Shown here: positions 1 through 11,665 of the stretch, in pieces
How the letters are laid out: each line of letters begins with the position of its first letter
Position numbering within the stretch: position 1 is the stretch's first letter
Assembly: GCA_905221605.1 (NCBI GenBank)
Contig: CAJNDS010001291.1
Location: 751,171 to 815,170, forward strand
DNA: 64,000 bases
Direction: 5' to 3'
Source of the DNA: Symbiodinium natans
Lineage: Eukaryota > Sar > Dinophyceae > Suessiales > Symbiodiniaceae
The notes under the pieces: model-generated
What the model was told of the DNA's origin: nothing
What the model saw: the letters and a program-made list of their open reading frames with translations, nothing else
The model's database searches: none
Program-made: the position numbers and the translations under genes

Positions 1-405
1 TACATATATATTTGCTTCTTGAAACTTACGAACACCTACCCCCCGATAAGCAAGACTTGGAACCACCCCACATACGCAGCCTTTAAGGGTTTAAGGGGGT
101 TTAAAATTCGGTGTTACATATATATTTGCTTCTTGAAACTGACGAACACTTCCCCCCCGATAAGCAAGACTTAGCACCACCCCACGTACGCAGCCTTTAA
201 GGGTTTAAGAGGGTTTAAAATTCGGTCTTACATACATATTTGTTCTTGAAACTTAAGAACACTTACCCCCCGATAAGCAAGACTTAGAACCACCCCACAT
301 ACGCGGCCTTTAAGGGTTCAGGGGGGTTTAAAATTCAGTGTTACATATATATTTGCTTTTTGAAACTTAAGAACACTTACACCCGGATAAGCAAGACTTG
401 GAACC
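1..405. repeat. 114-bp tandem repeat, about 3.5 copies
   Basis: Copies begin near 1, 115, 229 and 342, so the period is 113-114 bp. Each has a TACATATATATTTGC start, a CCCCCCGATAAGCAAGACT core and a TTTAAGGGTTTAAGGGGG tail that resembles degenerate TTTAGGG telomere sequence. The fourth copy decays after about 405. The array may continue beyond the left edge. The short core word CGATAAGCAA recurs in inverted form near 27045. Confidence 0.9.
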
Positions 406-615
406 TGCAGACAACAACAAACACGTCTGTCGCAAAACCCCGGCCGTTGATGCATAGCCTCCGTAATGGGGTATGTCGCGTGTGCGGGCCGCGGCCCTGT
501 TACAAGCAATCAATATTGGCACGCGGCCATATGTATGTCCTAGAAGTTACAGCACATGTAAAAAGAATATGATATGTTTCATGTTGTTGTAATAGTTTAA
601 GCACAAACACGGTGG

Positions 616-776
616 ACCGATAACAGTACCACCATGTCGTCTGTGCTGTTTAGTGTGCAGTTGGCGAGATAACAATACACAAACAAGAGAGGGGGAGACG
701 GTGGACCGAAAGCAGTACCACCGTGTTCAGGGACCGAAAACAGTACCCCGCTTTCCCGGAGACCGAAAACAGTACT
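616..776. repeat. Four scattered copies of a 14-15 bp motif
   Basis: The word ACCGAAAACAGTACC, or a one-base variant, occurs near 616, 706, 733 and 762. The stretch 560-930 holds nothing else that I can assign. Two short minus-strand reading frames here only follow the repeat. Confidence 0.6.
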
Positions 777-929
777 CCGAGTTGAGTTAACACTGCATTC
801 ACTGTAGGCTCCGCGCATTCGATGGTGAGAATCAAAAGCGACCATACCTGACGCCAGACTTTATTTTAATATTAATGTAAAAAAGCGCGCTGTAGAGTTC
901 AAATCATTATACCTTCCGGTCCCTATAGG

Positions 930-3900
930 GTTTTAAGCTACTAACCCTAAAGAGTCTAAATAATTCAAATCCAGATTTAAATGATTTAAGATATTTGAAT
1001 TATTTACATTATTTGAGTTTGTGAAATTTTTAAATTATTTAAATGGTTTCGGCTCGGAGAAATTCTCGACCTATTGAAATTCTTTAAATTATTTAAATTC
1101 ACGCGCCTCGAAACTAATTTAAATAATTTAAATCCCGAATTAAATTATTTAAATTCACGGGCCTCGAAACTAATTTAAATAATTCAAATCCCGATTTAAA
1201 TTATTTAAATTCTTTTCCGAGCCCGTCAATTTAAATAATTTAAATAATCTAAATAATTCAAATAGAATGAGGATTTCTCGGAACCCAGACCATTTAGATA
1301 ATTTAAATAGTTTAAATAATTTAAATAATTTAAATCCTGATTTGAATTATTTAAATTAGTTTCGAGGCCCGTGAATTTAAATAATTTAATTCTGTATTTA
1401 AATTAGTTAAATTAGTTTCCGGGCCCGCGAATTTAAATAATTTAAATCTCGAATTAAATTATTTAAATTCGCGGGCCTCAAAACTAATTTAAATAATTCA
1501 AATCGCGATTTAAATTATTTAAATTCTTTTCCGAGCCCGTGAATTTAAATAATTTAAATAATGTAAATAATTCAAATCGAATGAGGATTTCTCCGAACCC
1601 AGACCATTTAGATAATTTAAATATTTTAAATAATTTAAATATTTTAAATCCTGATTTGAATTATTTAAATTAGTTTCAAGGCCCGGGAATTTAAATAATT
1701 TAATTCTGTATTTAAATTAGTTAAATTAGTTTCCGGGCCCGCGAATTTAAATAATTTAAATCTCGAATTAAATTATTTAAATTCGCGGGCCTCAAAACTA
1801 ATTTAAATAATTTAATTCGGGATTTAAATTATTTAAATTAGTTTCCGGGCCCGCGAATTTAAATAATTTAAAGAATCTAAATAGATCCAGATTTTCTCCC
1901 AGCACAGACCATTTAACTAATTTAACTAATTTAAATAATTTATATAATTTAAATCGGGATTTGAATTATTTAAATTAGTTTGGAGGCCCGCGAATTTAAA
2001 TAATTTAATTCTGTATTTAAATTAGTTAAATTAGTTTCCGGGCCCGCGAATTTAAATAATTTAAATCTCGAATTAAATTATTTAAATTCGCGGGCCTCAA
2101 AACTAATTTAAATAATTTAATTCGGGATTTACATTATTTAAATTAGTTTCCGGGCCCGCGAATTTAAATAATTTAAAGAATCTAAATAGATCCAGATTTT
2201 CTCCCAGCACAGACCATTTAACTAATTTAAATAATTTAAATAATTTAAATAATTTAAATCGGGATTTGAATTATTTAAATTAGTTTGGAGGCCCGCGAAT
2301 TTAAATAATTTAATTCTGTATTTAAATTAGTTAAATTAGTTTCCGGGCCCGCGAATTTAAATAATTTAAATCTCGAATTAAATTATTTAAATTCGCGGGC
2401 CTCAAAACTAATTTAAATAATTTAATTCGGGATTTACATTATTTAAATTAGTTTCCGGGCCCGCGAATTTAAATAATTTAAAGAATCTAAATAGATCCAG
2501 ATTTTCTCCCAGCACAGACCATTTAACTAATTTAAATAATTTAAATAATTTAAATATTTTAAATCCTGATTTGAATTATTTAAATTAGTTTCAAGGCCCG
2601 GGAATTTAAATAATTTAATTCGGTATTTAAATTAGTTAAATTCGTTTCCGGGCCCGCGAATTTAAATAATTTAAATCTCGAATTAAATTATTTAAATTCG
2701 CGGGCCTCCAAACTAATTTAAATAATTCAAATCCCGATTTAAATTATTTAAATTATTTAAATTATTTAAATTAGTTAAATGGTCTGTGCTGGGAGAAAAT
2801 CTGGATCTATTTAGATTCTTTAAATTATTTAAATTCGCGGGCCCGGAAACTAATTTAAATAATTTAAATCCCGAGTTAAATTATTTAAATTCGCGGGCCT
2901 CAAAACTAATTTAAATAATTCAAATCCCGATTTAAATTATTTAAATTCTTTTCCGAGCCCGTGAATTTAAATAAATTAAATAACTTAAATAATTCAAATA
3001 GAATGAGGATTTCTCCGAACCCAGACCATTTAGATAATTTAAATAATTTAAATATTTTACATAATTTAATCCTGATTTAAATTATTTAAATTAGTTTCGA
3101 GGCCCGTGAATTTAAATAATTTAATTCGGTATTTAAATTAGTTAAATTCGTTTCCGGGCCCGCGAATTTAAATAATTTAAATCTCGAATTAAATTATTTA
3201 AATTCGCGGGCCTCAAAACTAATTCAAATAATTCAAATCCGGATTTAAATTATTTAAATTATTTAAATTATTTAAATTAGTTAAATGGTCTGTGCTGGGA
3301 GAAAATCTGGATCTATTTAGATTCTTTAAATCATTTAAATTCGCGGGCCCGGAAACTAATTTAAATAATTTAAATCCCGAATTAAATTATTTAAATTCGC
3401 GGGCCTCGAAACTAATTTGAATAATTTAATTCGGGATTTAAATTATTTAAATTCTTTTCCGGGCCCGCGAATTTAAATAATTTAAATAATTCAAATAGAA
3501 TGAGGATTTCTCCGAACCCAGACCATTTAGATAATTTAAATAATTTAAATAATTTAAATAATTTAAATAATTTAAATAAGTTAAATCGGGATTTGAATTA
3601 TTTAAATTAGTTTGGAGGCCCGCGAATTTAAATAATTTAATTCGGTATTTAAATTAGTTAAATTCGTTTCCGGGCCCGCGAATTTAAATAATTTAAATCT
3701 CGAATTAAATTATTTAAATTCGCGGGCCTCAAAACTAATTCAAATAATTCAAATCCGGATTTAAATTATCTAAATTATTTAAATTATTTAAATTAGTTAA
3801 ATGGTCTGTGCTGGGAGAAAATCTGGATCTATTTAGATTCTTTAAATTATTTAAATTCGCGGGCCCGGAAACTAATTTAAATAATTCAAATCCCGAATTA

Positions 3901-4565
3901 AATTATTTAAATTCGCGGGCCTCGAAACTAATTTAAATAATTTAATTCGGGATTTAAATTATTTAAATTCTTTTCCGGGCCCGCGAAGTTAAATAATTTA
4001 AAAACATCAAATAAAATGAGGATTTCTCCGAACCCAGACCATTTAGATAATTAAAATAATTTAAATAATTTAAATAATGTAAATAATTTAAATCCTGATT
4101 TAAATTATTTAAATTAGTTTCGAGGCCCGTGAATTTAAATAATTTAATTCGGTATTTAAATTAGTTAAATTAGTTTCCGGGCCCGCGAATTTAAATAATT
4201 TAAATCTCGAATTAAATTATTTAAATTCGCGGGCCTCAAAACTAATTCAAATAATTCAAATCCGGATTTAAATTATTTAAATTATTTAAATTATTTAAAT
4301 TAGTTAAATGGTCTGTGCTGGGAGAAAATCTGGATCTATTTAGATTCTTTAAATTATTTAAATTCGCGGGCCCGGAAACTAATTTAAATAATTTAAATCC
4401 CGAATTAAATTATTTAAATTAGTTTTGAGGCCCGCGAATTTAAATAATTTAAATTATGTAAATTCGCGGGCCCGGAAACTAATTTAACTAATTTAAATGC
4501 AGAATTAAATTATTTAAATTCCCGAGCCTCAAAACTAATTTAAATAATTCAAATCATTTAATTCT
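930..4565. repeat. AT-rich palindromic satellite, higher-order array
   Basis: The block is built almost wholly of TTTAAAT/ATTTAAA palindromes separated by short GC-rich islands such as CGCGGGCCTC and TTCCGGGCCCGCG. A non-palindromic marker (CAGACCATTTA and its flanks) recurs near 1290, 1607, 1908, 2209 and 2513, giving a unit of about 300 bp. From about 2770 the marker also appears inverted (AAATGGTCTGTGCTGGGAG near 2778, 3293, 3800 and 4306), giving a compound unit of about 500-515 bp that holds both orientations. No reading frame of note crosses it. The composition suggests easy strand melting and hairpin formation. A satellite, a scaffold-attachment region or a replication-related element are all possible, and the sequence alone does not decide. 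Confidence 0.9.
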
Positions 4566-4574
4566 TCCATACGT

Positions 4575-4712
4575 TCTCTATACATATAGAAAAACAGGTA
4601 GCAACATAGTACATAAAGGTCCCTCTCTCATATATGTATATATGTCTTATGTATAACTTGTACATATATATATATGCTATATATGTGTGTGTTTTGTTTA
4701 TTTATTTATTCC
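4575..4712. repeat. TA/TATG microsatellite
   Basis: Alternating TATATG/TACATA sequence with a TTTATTTATTTATT end. It directly precedes a short ATG reading frame at 4713. Confidence 0.6.
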
Positions 4713-4808
4713 ATGGCTACCGCCAGTGCCGCTGACCCCAAACCCGCAAAAGTCCCGCGGACGGCGTCGCGGAGAAGGCCTGGCATCGTGTTTTTGCTTC
4801 GAAGTTGA
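4713..4808 (+). CDS. Possible short ORF or first exon, basic Ala/Pro-rich, 31 codons
   Basis: An ATG in a good context (TTCCATGGCT) opens 31 codons before a TGA. The first 22 residues are Ala, Pro, Lys and Arg rich and GC rich, unlike the AT sequence just upstream. They could be the start of a basic nuclear protein whose next exon is not seen; a possible GC donor lies after the Ser-Arg-Arg-Arg codons. It could equally be a chance frame in repeat-flanking DNA. I do not recognise the product. Confidence 0.15.
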   Translation: MATASAADPKPAKVPRTASRRRPGIVFLLRS

Positions 4809-4870
4809 AGGTTTAGGAGGTTATTCTAAGTTTATGTTTAGGTTCAGGGTTTAGGGTTTAGGGGTTCTGC

Positions 4871-4980
4871 AGTCGACCGTCTGGTCGCTTCGGGTTTTAA
4901 AGTCGACCGTTTGGTCGCTTCGGGTTGTAAAGTCGACCGTTTGGTCGCTTGGGGTTTTAGAGTCGACCGCCTGGTCGCTT
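4871..4980. repeat. 30-bp tandem repeat, about 3.7 copies
   Basis: AGTCGACCGTYTGGTCGCTT followed by a GGGTTTTAA-type spacer repeats with an exact 30-bp period at 4871, 4901, 4931 and 4961. It is flanked on both sides by GGGTTTAGGG-like sequence (4830-4865 and 4985-5035). Confidence 0.85.
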
Positions 4981-5109
4981 TCCAGGGTCTAGGGTTTAGG
5001 TTTTATGGGGGGGGTTTAGGGGTTTAAGGGCTTGGGGGGCTGCTAAAAAGAAACTGTAACACCTAAACAGTCAACTTAACTTCGGATCTTGGGGTTTAGC
5101 TTTAAGATG

Positions 5110-5640
5110 TCTCGTCAATGGAAGTGCTTGGAAAAACATAGGAAAAATAAAAAAAAATGGAATTGGACAAAAATAGGAAAAGCATAGGAAAAGAACAGGA
5201 ATGCAAATTAGGGGGAAAATAGGGAAAACATAGGCTTGGGAGATGTAGCAATTCAAAAATAGCAAAAAACCTTAGAAAAAACAATGCAAAAATATGGAAA
5301 ACATAGGAAAGACATGGAGAAACACACGTGAAACTGAATTGTATACTTAAATATTCGCCAAAATAGTGAAAACAATAGGAAAAAACACTAAAACCTAGAA
5401 AAACGAGCCAAGCTCTCTTTTTTCCTAGGGTCTCCTGTATTTGTCACATTTTTTGCTATTTTTCTTAGGAACAAAAGCAAAAAATCTGCAACATATACGA
5501 AAACCTAGGAAAACGAGCCAAGCTCTCTCTTTTTGAGGGTTTCCTATATTTGTTGATTTTTTATTTTTCCTAGGAAACTAGGCATACCTGGGAAAACGAG
5601 CCAAGCCCTAGGGTTTCGTATATTGTAAACGCTTGCGCGC
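5110..5640. repeat. Purine-rich AGGAAAA repeats and an ACGAGCCAAGC unit
   Basis: From 5110 to 5340 AACATAGGAAAA-like words repeat imperfectly. From 5396 a longer unit, GAAAACGAGCCAAGC followed by a polypyrimidine tract and a TCCTGTATTTGT-like end, occurs three times near 5396, 5511 and 5594. The minus-strand Phe-rich frames here are low complexity. Confidence 0.6.
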
Positions 5641-5704
5641 GCCGCCTCGGCAGCCGGGCCGGCCCCAGGACAGGAAAGGAGGAAAGAGGGTTTCGCAAAA
5701 AAAG

Positions 5705-6240
5705 GGAGGAAGGGCAGGGGGGGGAGGGGTCGGGGGGGGGGGGGGGGGGGGCGGGGTGGGGGGGGGGGGGGGGTGGGGGGGGGTGGGGGGGGGGTGGGGG
5801 GAGGGTGGGGGGGGGGGTGGGGGGGCGGTGGGGGGGTGTGGAGGGGGGAGGGGGGGTTTGAGGCAATCCCCCGTAGAGCACCGACAAGCGGGACCCACAG
5901 CATCGGTTTGCAGCTCCTCCAAGGGATTGGGGGGGGGTCCCACAGGGCGGGGGGGGGGGGGGGGGGTGGGTGGCGTCAGAAAAGTTGGCACGGGGGGAAG
6001 GGTTGGGTTAGGGGGAAGGAGGCCCGATCCGGGTCTGCTTGTTCCAGACGCTTCTCGGCAGGAAGCCGAGGCGAATTTTTGCAGGCGCGGGGAGAGGTGG
6101 TGTCGGGTAGGGCTTAGGGGGTTGGGGGTAGGGGGTAGGCGGGGAGGGCGGGCATGGGCGGCGGTATGTTGGTGGGGGGGAGGGAGTAGGGTCGGGACAC
6201 GAGTAGGGGGTGTGAGGGTGGTGAGGGTGGTGCGGTGAGG
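5705..6240. repeat. Poly-G / G-rich low-complexity tract
   Basis: Long runs of G broken by single T, C or A, densest at 5730-5870 and 5930-5970. The plus-strand Gly-rich and minus-strand Pro-rich frames of 100-200 codons across it are composition artefacts. The tract could form G-quadruplexes, and its exact length is likely to be assembly-sensitive. Confidence 0.85.
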
Positions 6241-6364
6241 GCGGGCGTGCTTTGGAACCCTCAGAGAGCCCTCCTAGACTGAGACAACTTGGCCGGGAAG
6301 TCTCCTGCAGGGGCGTTACAAAAACTTCGAAAGGGGGACGTAAGGGGACGGGGGGCTTAAAGGG

Positions 6365-6716
6365 GGGTTCTCTTTACGTTTTGGTCCCTTTTTACCTACT
6401 GAAATGAATCATTCAACTTCATTGCGAACGTTTTTGGCGTTTATGGTGCTTCTGAGATGCCCTAAATTCTGAGCCGAGTGTTTATGGTTTACAGTGAGGC
6501 GTCGGAGGAACGCTCCTGGCTCCTACCTAGTGCACGACGATGCCAAGTGAACATGCTGCATGCCAAGAAAACTCCTCCGGCACCTCACCGTAAACCCACA
6601 CCCCTCGGCTCAGGGTTTAGGGCATCTCAGAAGCACTAGGAACGCCAAAGACGACTGCAACGAAGTTGAATCATTCCTTCCGGTAGGTCAAAAAGGACCA
6701 AAACGCAAAGCGACCC
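6365..6716. repeat. Imperfect inverted repeat (fold-back element)
   Basis: The left arm at about 6365-6515 and the right arm at about 6562-6716 are reverse complements over roughly 150 bp with scattered mismatches. Examples are GTTTTGGTCCCTTTTTACCT against AGGTCAAAAAGGACCAAAAC, and CTTCTGAGATGCCCTAAA against its complement. The loop is about 45 bp. No open reading frame or transposase lies inside. A MITE-like element or a regulatory hairpin are possible readings. Confidence 0.8.
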
Positions 6717-6719
6717 CTC

Positions 6720-7143
6720 TCGGGACCCAGCCTTCCCCCCCCCCCCCCCGTTTGCAAACATAGTCTGCGAAAACGTGCAAAAGGAACAGTTTGGAGGGAG
6801 GGCTTAAGGGGAGAGAACCTTAAAGAGAGGGGATTCCGGTGAGAAAAGAAGGTTGGAGGACCTGTGCTTGTATGACAGATTTCAGGACTCTGGGGTTGAG
6901 GGGGCTTAGGGGGGGCTTCAAAGAGAAGCTTCATGGGGGGGGCTTTAGGGAGGCTTCAAAGGAAGGCAACAAGGGGCCTTAGAAAAGGGCTTTCGGGCGC
7001 CGAAGGAAGAGGTGATCGACTCTTGGGGGGCAGGGGGGCAGGGGGTAAAGGGGGGTTGGGGGGGTGGGGGTAGGGGGTAGGGGGTGGCAGGAACGAGGGA
7101 GGGAGGTTGGATCGGGCTTGACGGTGAGGGGAGACGGTAAGAA
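6720..7143. other. G-rich spacer, no gene seen
   Basis: Purine-rich sequence with GGGGCTTAGGGGGG-like words and C runs. The Pro-rich minus-strand frames are composition artefacts. Confidence 0.5.
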
Positions 7144-7700
7144 GTGAAGAAAACACTATGGGTCTTCACTGACGCCGCCCCGCTGCCGCTGGGGTCGGCG
7201 CATATATGTATATTTTACAATGTGCAAAATGGAGCTGGGGATCCCAATAGGGCTCCCTGTTCCGCATGTCGAAGTTCTGTTGGGGGCCCTACATATCAGG
7301 AGCCGCACCCAAACAAGTCCAAACACGGCCCAATTTCAGAGAACTGCGCTCTACTTCTACCCAAAACTCTTCTTGCATCCATCTCTTACTACAACTTGTT
7401 GGTGGGCTAACAATGTTGAGAGGCACCGCGGTTCAGTAGGATTGATTCTGTACTTTTTCATGTTCGAACGGTGCATCTATCCCGGCTTGCGGCTGTCATT
7501 AGTAAGAATTAGCGCAAATTCGTTACCGATATTCTACATAGCTCGTACGTGCCGACCGCCTCCTTGATGCCAAGATGTTTTGAGGTGTCCCTGAACTTTC
7601 TACTGTCCTTTCTGAAGTGTTCTCTGTCCATGTGCGAGTTGACTCCCCGCAACCCCAAATGGCACCCGATTGTCCATTCCCACAAAACAAAAACCACCAG

Positions 7701-10700
7701 GATTTCTACCACGAGTCTCTGGTTCATCCAGCCATGGCTGCCTTGGGACCACGTGGACGATGCCTGGATGGAAGTCAAGTTTAGCGTGGAGGGAGCCGTC
7801 CATTGAATCACACAATGCCTCTCTGAAAGGGTTTGGGCCAATGCTCAAAGGGCTGTTGTCTCGGGCAACCTGACCCGGCGTCAGCAATGTACCTTACAAT
7901 CATGTGCCCTTCTTCAAACAAAACGCGTTCAAGCAAACACGTCCCATAGATGCTACCTGCCTCCATCCAGCGCGAGCAGTTTCAGGTTTGAGTCAAGTCA
8001 CGTTCGTGATCACGAGGGCCCACGCCCACAATCCTGAGACAGGTGCGTGTGAACATGTGCGCACAACGCAAATGCATTATCGGAGCCGTTTGCTGGAGCA
8101 CAGGTGTACTTCTCAATTGGGGTTCAGGTTTGGGTATTAAGGGTTTCTCCGCCACGTTCGTCCACCCCCTCGGCCACTGGCGGCTTCCTCCACACCTCTG
8201 CCCGGGGCCTGCGAGCCTAACCCAGGCAAGGCCCAGCCAACGTGGAAGCAAATACAGCTCTGCGTTCTAGAGACAGAATGAGCCAGGAGGTAGAAGTCGG
8301 TAGAAGGCCCTACGCTTACCCGACGTCTTGAGTGCTCGCCGTGCTATGGTCCAACGTGTGCCGACCTTTTTCGGTTTCGGAGCCGGAATAAACTTTGTCC
8401 AGAAAATGCAGACCTCTTGGAATGGACATAGAGGTTATGGTGACAACAAGTGCTACCTGTTGAAACACAAGGACGCATTCTTGTGGTGGGCGCTGGCGAT
8501 GGGGGAGTTGCGACGGCGTTGCTCAGGCAAGCCTCACTTGGGACCCTGCTCAATATGATTCAATATGGATAATGTATACATACATACATATATATATATA
8601 TAGAGAGCAATGAGAAAGCCTTCAAGGGTTCAAGTTGAGGGGTTGTGAACTGAGTGCAGGAGTCGAAGGACCCTTGGTTCTTTTCTTCATTAGGACACCC
8701 TTGCCAATCACCATATACTCACCAACTAGCCGTGAACCTCAAAGTGGGTTCGGGGCTGCTATCCACAGAATTGCCAATGCCACTCCCCTTTGCAGACTTT
8801 CGCGCCGGTACGGACTGACCGCTAACCATTGGCGTAGCTTTCCGCAAGAGGCTGCGCACATCCACCAGCCCTCCATGACCTGAGAATCGGAAGGAAGGTC
8901 CCAGTTCCAGATCATCCAGATCCCTGCTCCCAGGTACCCTCAGGTGGAGCACGTCCTCCAGGTTGAGATTGATGCAACTGTGCCAGAAGTTTCGAAGCAA
9001 TTCTTGCCTGAGATCGCGGCAAGCTATCAGGCCGCTGGCGCTCAACTCAATCTGTAAGAGGTGAAGCCTCGAAGGATGTTCCCATGAGTTTCCAAGGAAT
9101 GTCCTGCATTCAGCTTGCGATCGATTGTGATGCTGTTCGTCACAGTGTTAATACAGAGTGCTTGAGAACGCGCGCGAGTGTGTGTGTGTGTGTGTGTGGT
9201 GGTGGTGGTGGTGGTGTGGGTGTGGGTGTGCGTGTGCGTGTGCGTGTGCGTGTGCGTGTGCGTGTGCGTGCGCGTGCGCGTGGGCCTGTGGCTGGGTGGG
9301 ATCAGCACTCTTTGAGCAGTCTTTGCTGCAGACCTATACAGATTCTCCAAGAAGTTGCCTCAAAATATGTTCAAATCATCCCGAAGGCACAGCACAATAA
9401 TTGCTTTCCATGTACTGGTATGTGGGTCATCAGCTGAGATTTGGAAACACCGAAAACACCTAGACTAAGACGGCCCCAACTGCGAACTTGGCCTTCAGGA
9501 TTCCAGGCTGGAGTTGGTGATCATGGATGGGGTCCAGTGGGCCGAGGAGAAGCGCCATGAGAAAGGCCACTTCGACTTGTGCATCATCGACTCGACGGAC
9601 GACCCCCTGCGGAGCCAATGGTCCATTAAGTTTTACCAGAACCTTCAGGCAGGACGTCCAAACTTCCATGAGCAATGTTTGTTGTTTGTAAGTGAAGAAC
9701 ACTAAAGCATACAACAACATCATTCACGATCTCAGTTCACAAGCTGAACGACATCTGGGTGCCACGTGGGCTTGGGCTTCTGGTTCATAGCAGAAACCTT
9801 GCAGACAGGTTCCATGGATGGCAACAGCTGTCAGAACACATCTGCAGAGCAGTGCCAGTGATGCTGCTAGCTCCCCTGCTACAGGCATACGCCTCAAGGC
9901 CTAATCATGTGGAGCCCTCCTAAATCGTTTGGGCATTAGACCGATCATGAGAAGCGATTGAAGTATATGCATTATGATCATTATGCATGTTTGAAAGCTC
10001 CGGAACCCGTGGAGGCTCTTGGGGTCTGTCCCGTTGCCAAACCAGGCCCATTTTGCCGGATTTCGCTACAAGCCGGCAAAATGCCTGTTTAATAGTTACA
10101 ACGGACACTGCCTGCCCGAGTGAAAGTGAAGAGAGAGCGAATCGAAGGGAGAGCAGGTTGGAGGGGAAGAAGGGGGTCTGGAGCCGCTGTTGTAACTGAA
10201 AGGAAGTGGTAGGTCAGTGGACTCTGAGAGAAAGGGTGAGAGAGAGAGTGGGAGACAGAGCAGCGGGCCGTCGTGGCTGGTGTCTCCTTTCGGGGGGGTA
10301 GAAGAAGAGTGGGAGACAGTCAAAGCAAGCAGCACTGACATGGCTGACTCACGGCGAAGAGACGGCTTATTCACTGGGGGTCCAACAACATCTTTTTTTG
10401 TTTGGACGGGTGGGGGGGGGGGGGGGGAATGTAACTTGGAGTGAAGGCCATGCAAATTAAATTAGAGATGGGCATTAGGCTGCTTCTACCTGGACTGGCC
10501 AACCACCACTACTCAAGTCAAGCATTTTATAGGGTGCGGAGCTGGAATAAGCAGTCTGAACAATGACTGGAGAATGCCTTGCAGATTGCTAGCCCAGTGA
10601 TGAGCCGATAACCAGATCTTAGGTTCCAATTCCAAGCACAGGGTACTGTGCAGCAAGGAGAAGAAAGTTTGCAATCCTACTGGAACCTGTGCATGCACAT

Positions 10701-11222
10701 TGTAACTAGCCACTGTACTTGACTCATGCCTTGACACGATACCTCAGCCTGGTTACAGCCTCATTGAAAACGGATGCTTGCGCGTGGATGTCATAAGTCG
10801 GGCGAATGGTAGAGGTTGGATTTTCCTACTGTCTGCAGGCTATGCTGGCTCCTCATGGCGCAGTCGTGCAGAACATAGGCAGTCAGATGGATGAGTTGGA
10901 GAACTTCAGGCAGTTACACCTGGGCTTTCGAAAACGCTATATAATCAATTGCAATACACCGGACTACCCTTCGCCTTACTTCTCCGCCTTGCTGACGAAG
11001 GAACTGGATCCTTATAAGGTCGACTGGAAATGGTGGTCGTCTCTCAATATCTCCTCAATCTACTACCACCCCACTGTTCACAATGCGCTGCTGTCGGTTC
11101 CACGCGAGACTGCCCAGCTCTACCTCGAAGGGAGGACCTGGCAACCGCACGATTTCACGTTTTGTCGCCGCTGGGCTAATGACAAATATGACACGCAGAT
11201 CAAGCGGGCAGACGAACTCTGA
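7701..11222 (+). CDS. Spermidine/spermine synthase-like aminopropyltransferase, 5' incomplete, five exons
   Basis: Joined exons 7701-7752, 8472-8526, 8934-9053, 9507-9648 and 10839-11222 give about 250 residues that read straight through a polyamine synthase fold. In order they hold a YHESLVHPAM segment, the nucleotide-fold glycine motif GAGDGG, the acidic VEID strand end, the catalytic-region DSTDD (family D-S-S-D-P), and the C-terminal YYHPTVH segment. This enzyme family transfers an aminopropyl group from decarboxylated S-adenosylmethionine to putrescine or spermidine, usually in the cytosol. All splice phases agree. Donors are GT, GC, GT and GC. The N-terminal 50-80 residues of the family (beta-hairpin domain and the first substrate residues) were not found; an in-frame ATG at 7659 exists but lacks that domain. 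Which polyamine it makes cannot be told. The last residues are RADEL. Confidence 0.85.
9172..9290. repeat. TG / GTG / TGTGCG microsatellite
   Basis: A compound repeat of TG, then GTG, then TGTGGG/TGTGCG units, inside the third intron of the polyamine synthase-like gene. It causes Val/Cys-rich and Thr/His-rich frames on the two strands that are not genes. Confidence 0.9.
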
Positions 11223-11665
11223 AAATGGTCGTGAGGATGCGCGTCGGTATGGAAAGGACACAATGGTGTGAAGGGACCTGGGCAAACAACTTAGAGACAA
11301 CCTCTAAAGCTTCGGTCTACTGGAAACATGCCACGTGTAGCTTCATGACAACGACGAACCCCCGTCCTGTGCCAGTTCAGTACGACACAGCCTATGAATC
11401 GTGTGAAGCTCCAAGTCCTTTGGCTGTGCTTCAAATGCAACTCCCTTACAGAGCTGCAGTATCCGATCATCAAAGCTCGAATTTGTTTTGCCAGGGCTGG
11501 AAGCAACACGCTCAAGCGTCAGAGCAGTCGGAGCCGCAGAGGAGGGTCTGAAGTCTTTGAGGTTTTGAGTCAGGCGTTGCGACTTTGGGCGGCTTCGATG
11601 CCTCAGCATGTGTCAATAGTTTGGGTTGGTTTCATTCGGATTCAGAATAAACGCTGAAGGCTAAG

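Noticed and set aside
5633-6238. 201-codon Gly-rich plus frame and matching Pro-rich minus frames
   Set aside because: They cover a poly-G tract; the lack of stops follows from composition alone.
9042-9437. Val/Arg-rich and Thr/His-rich frames of about 100 codons
   Set aside because: They translate the TG/TGTGCG microsatellite inside an intron.
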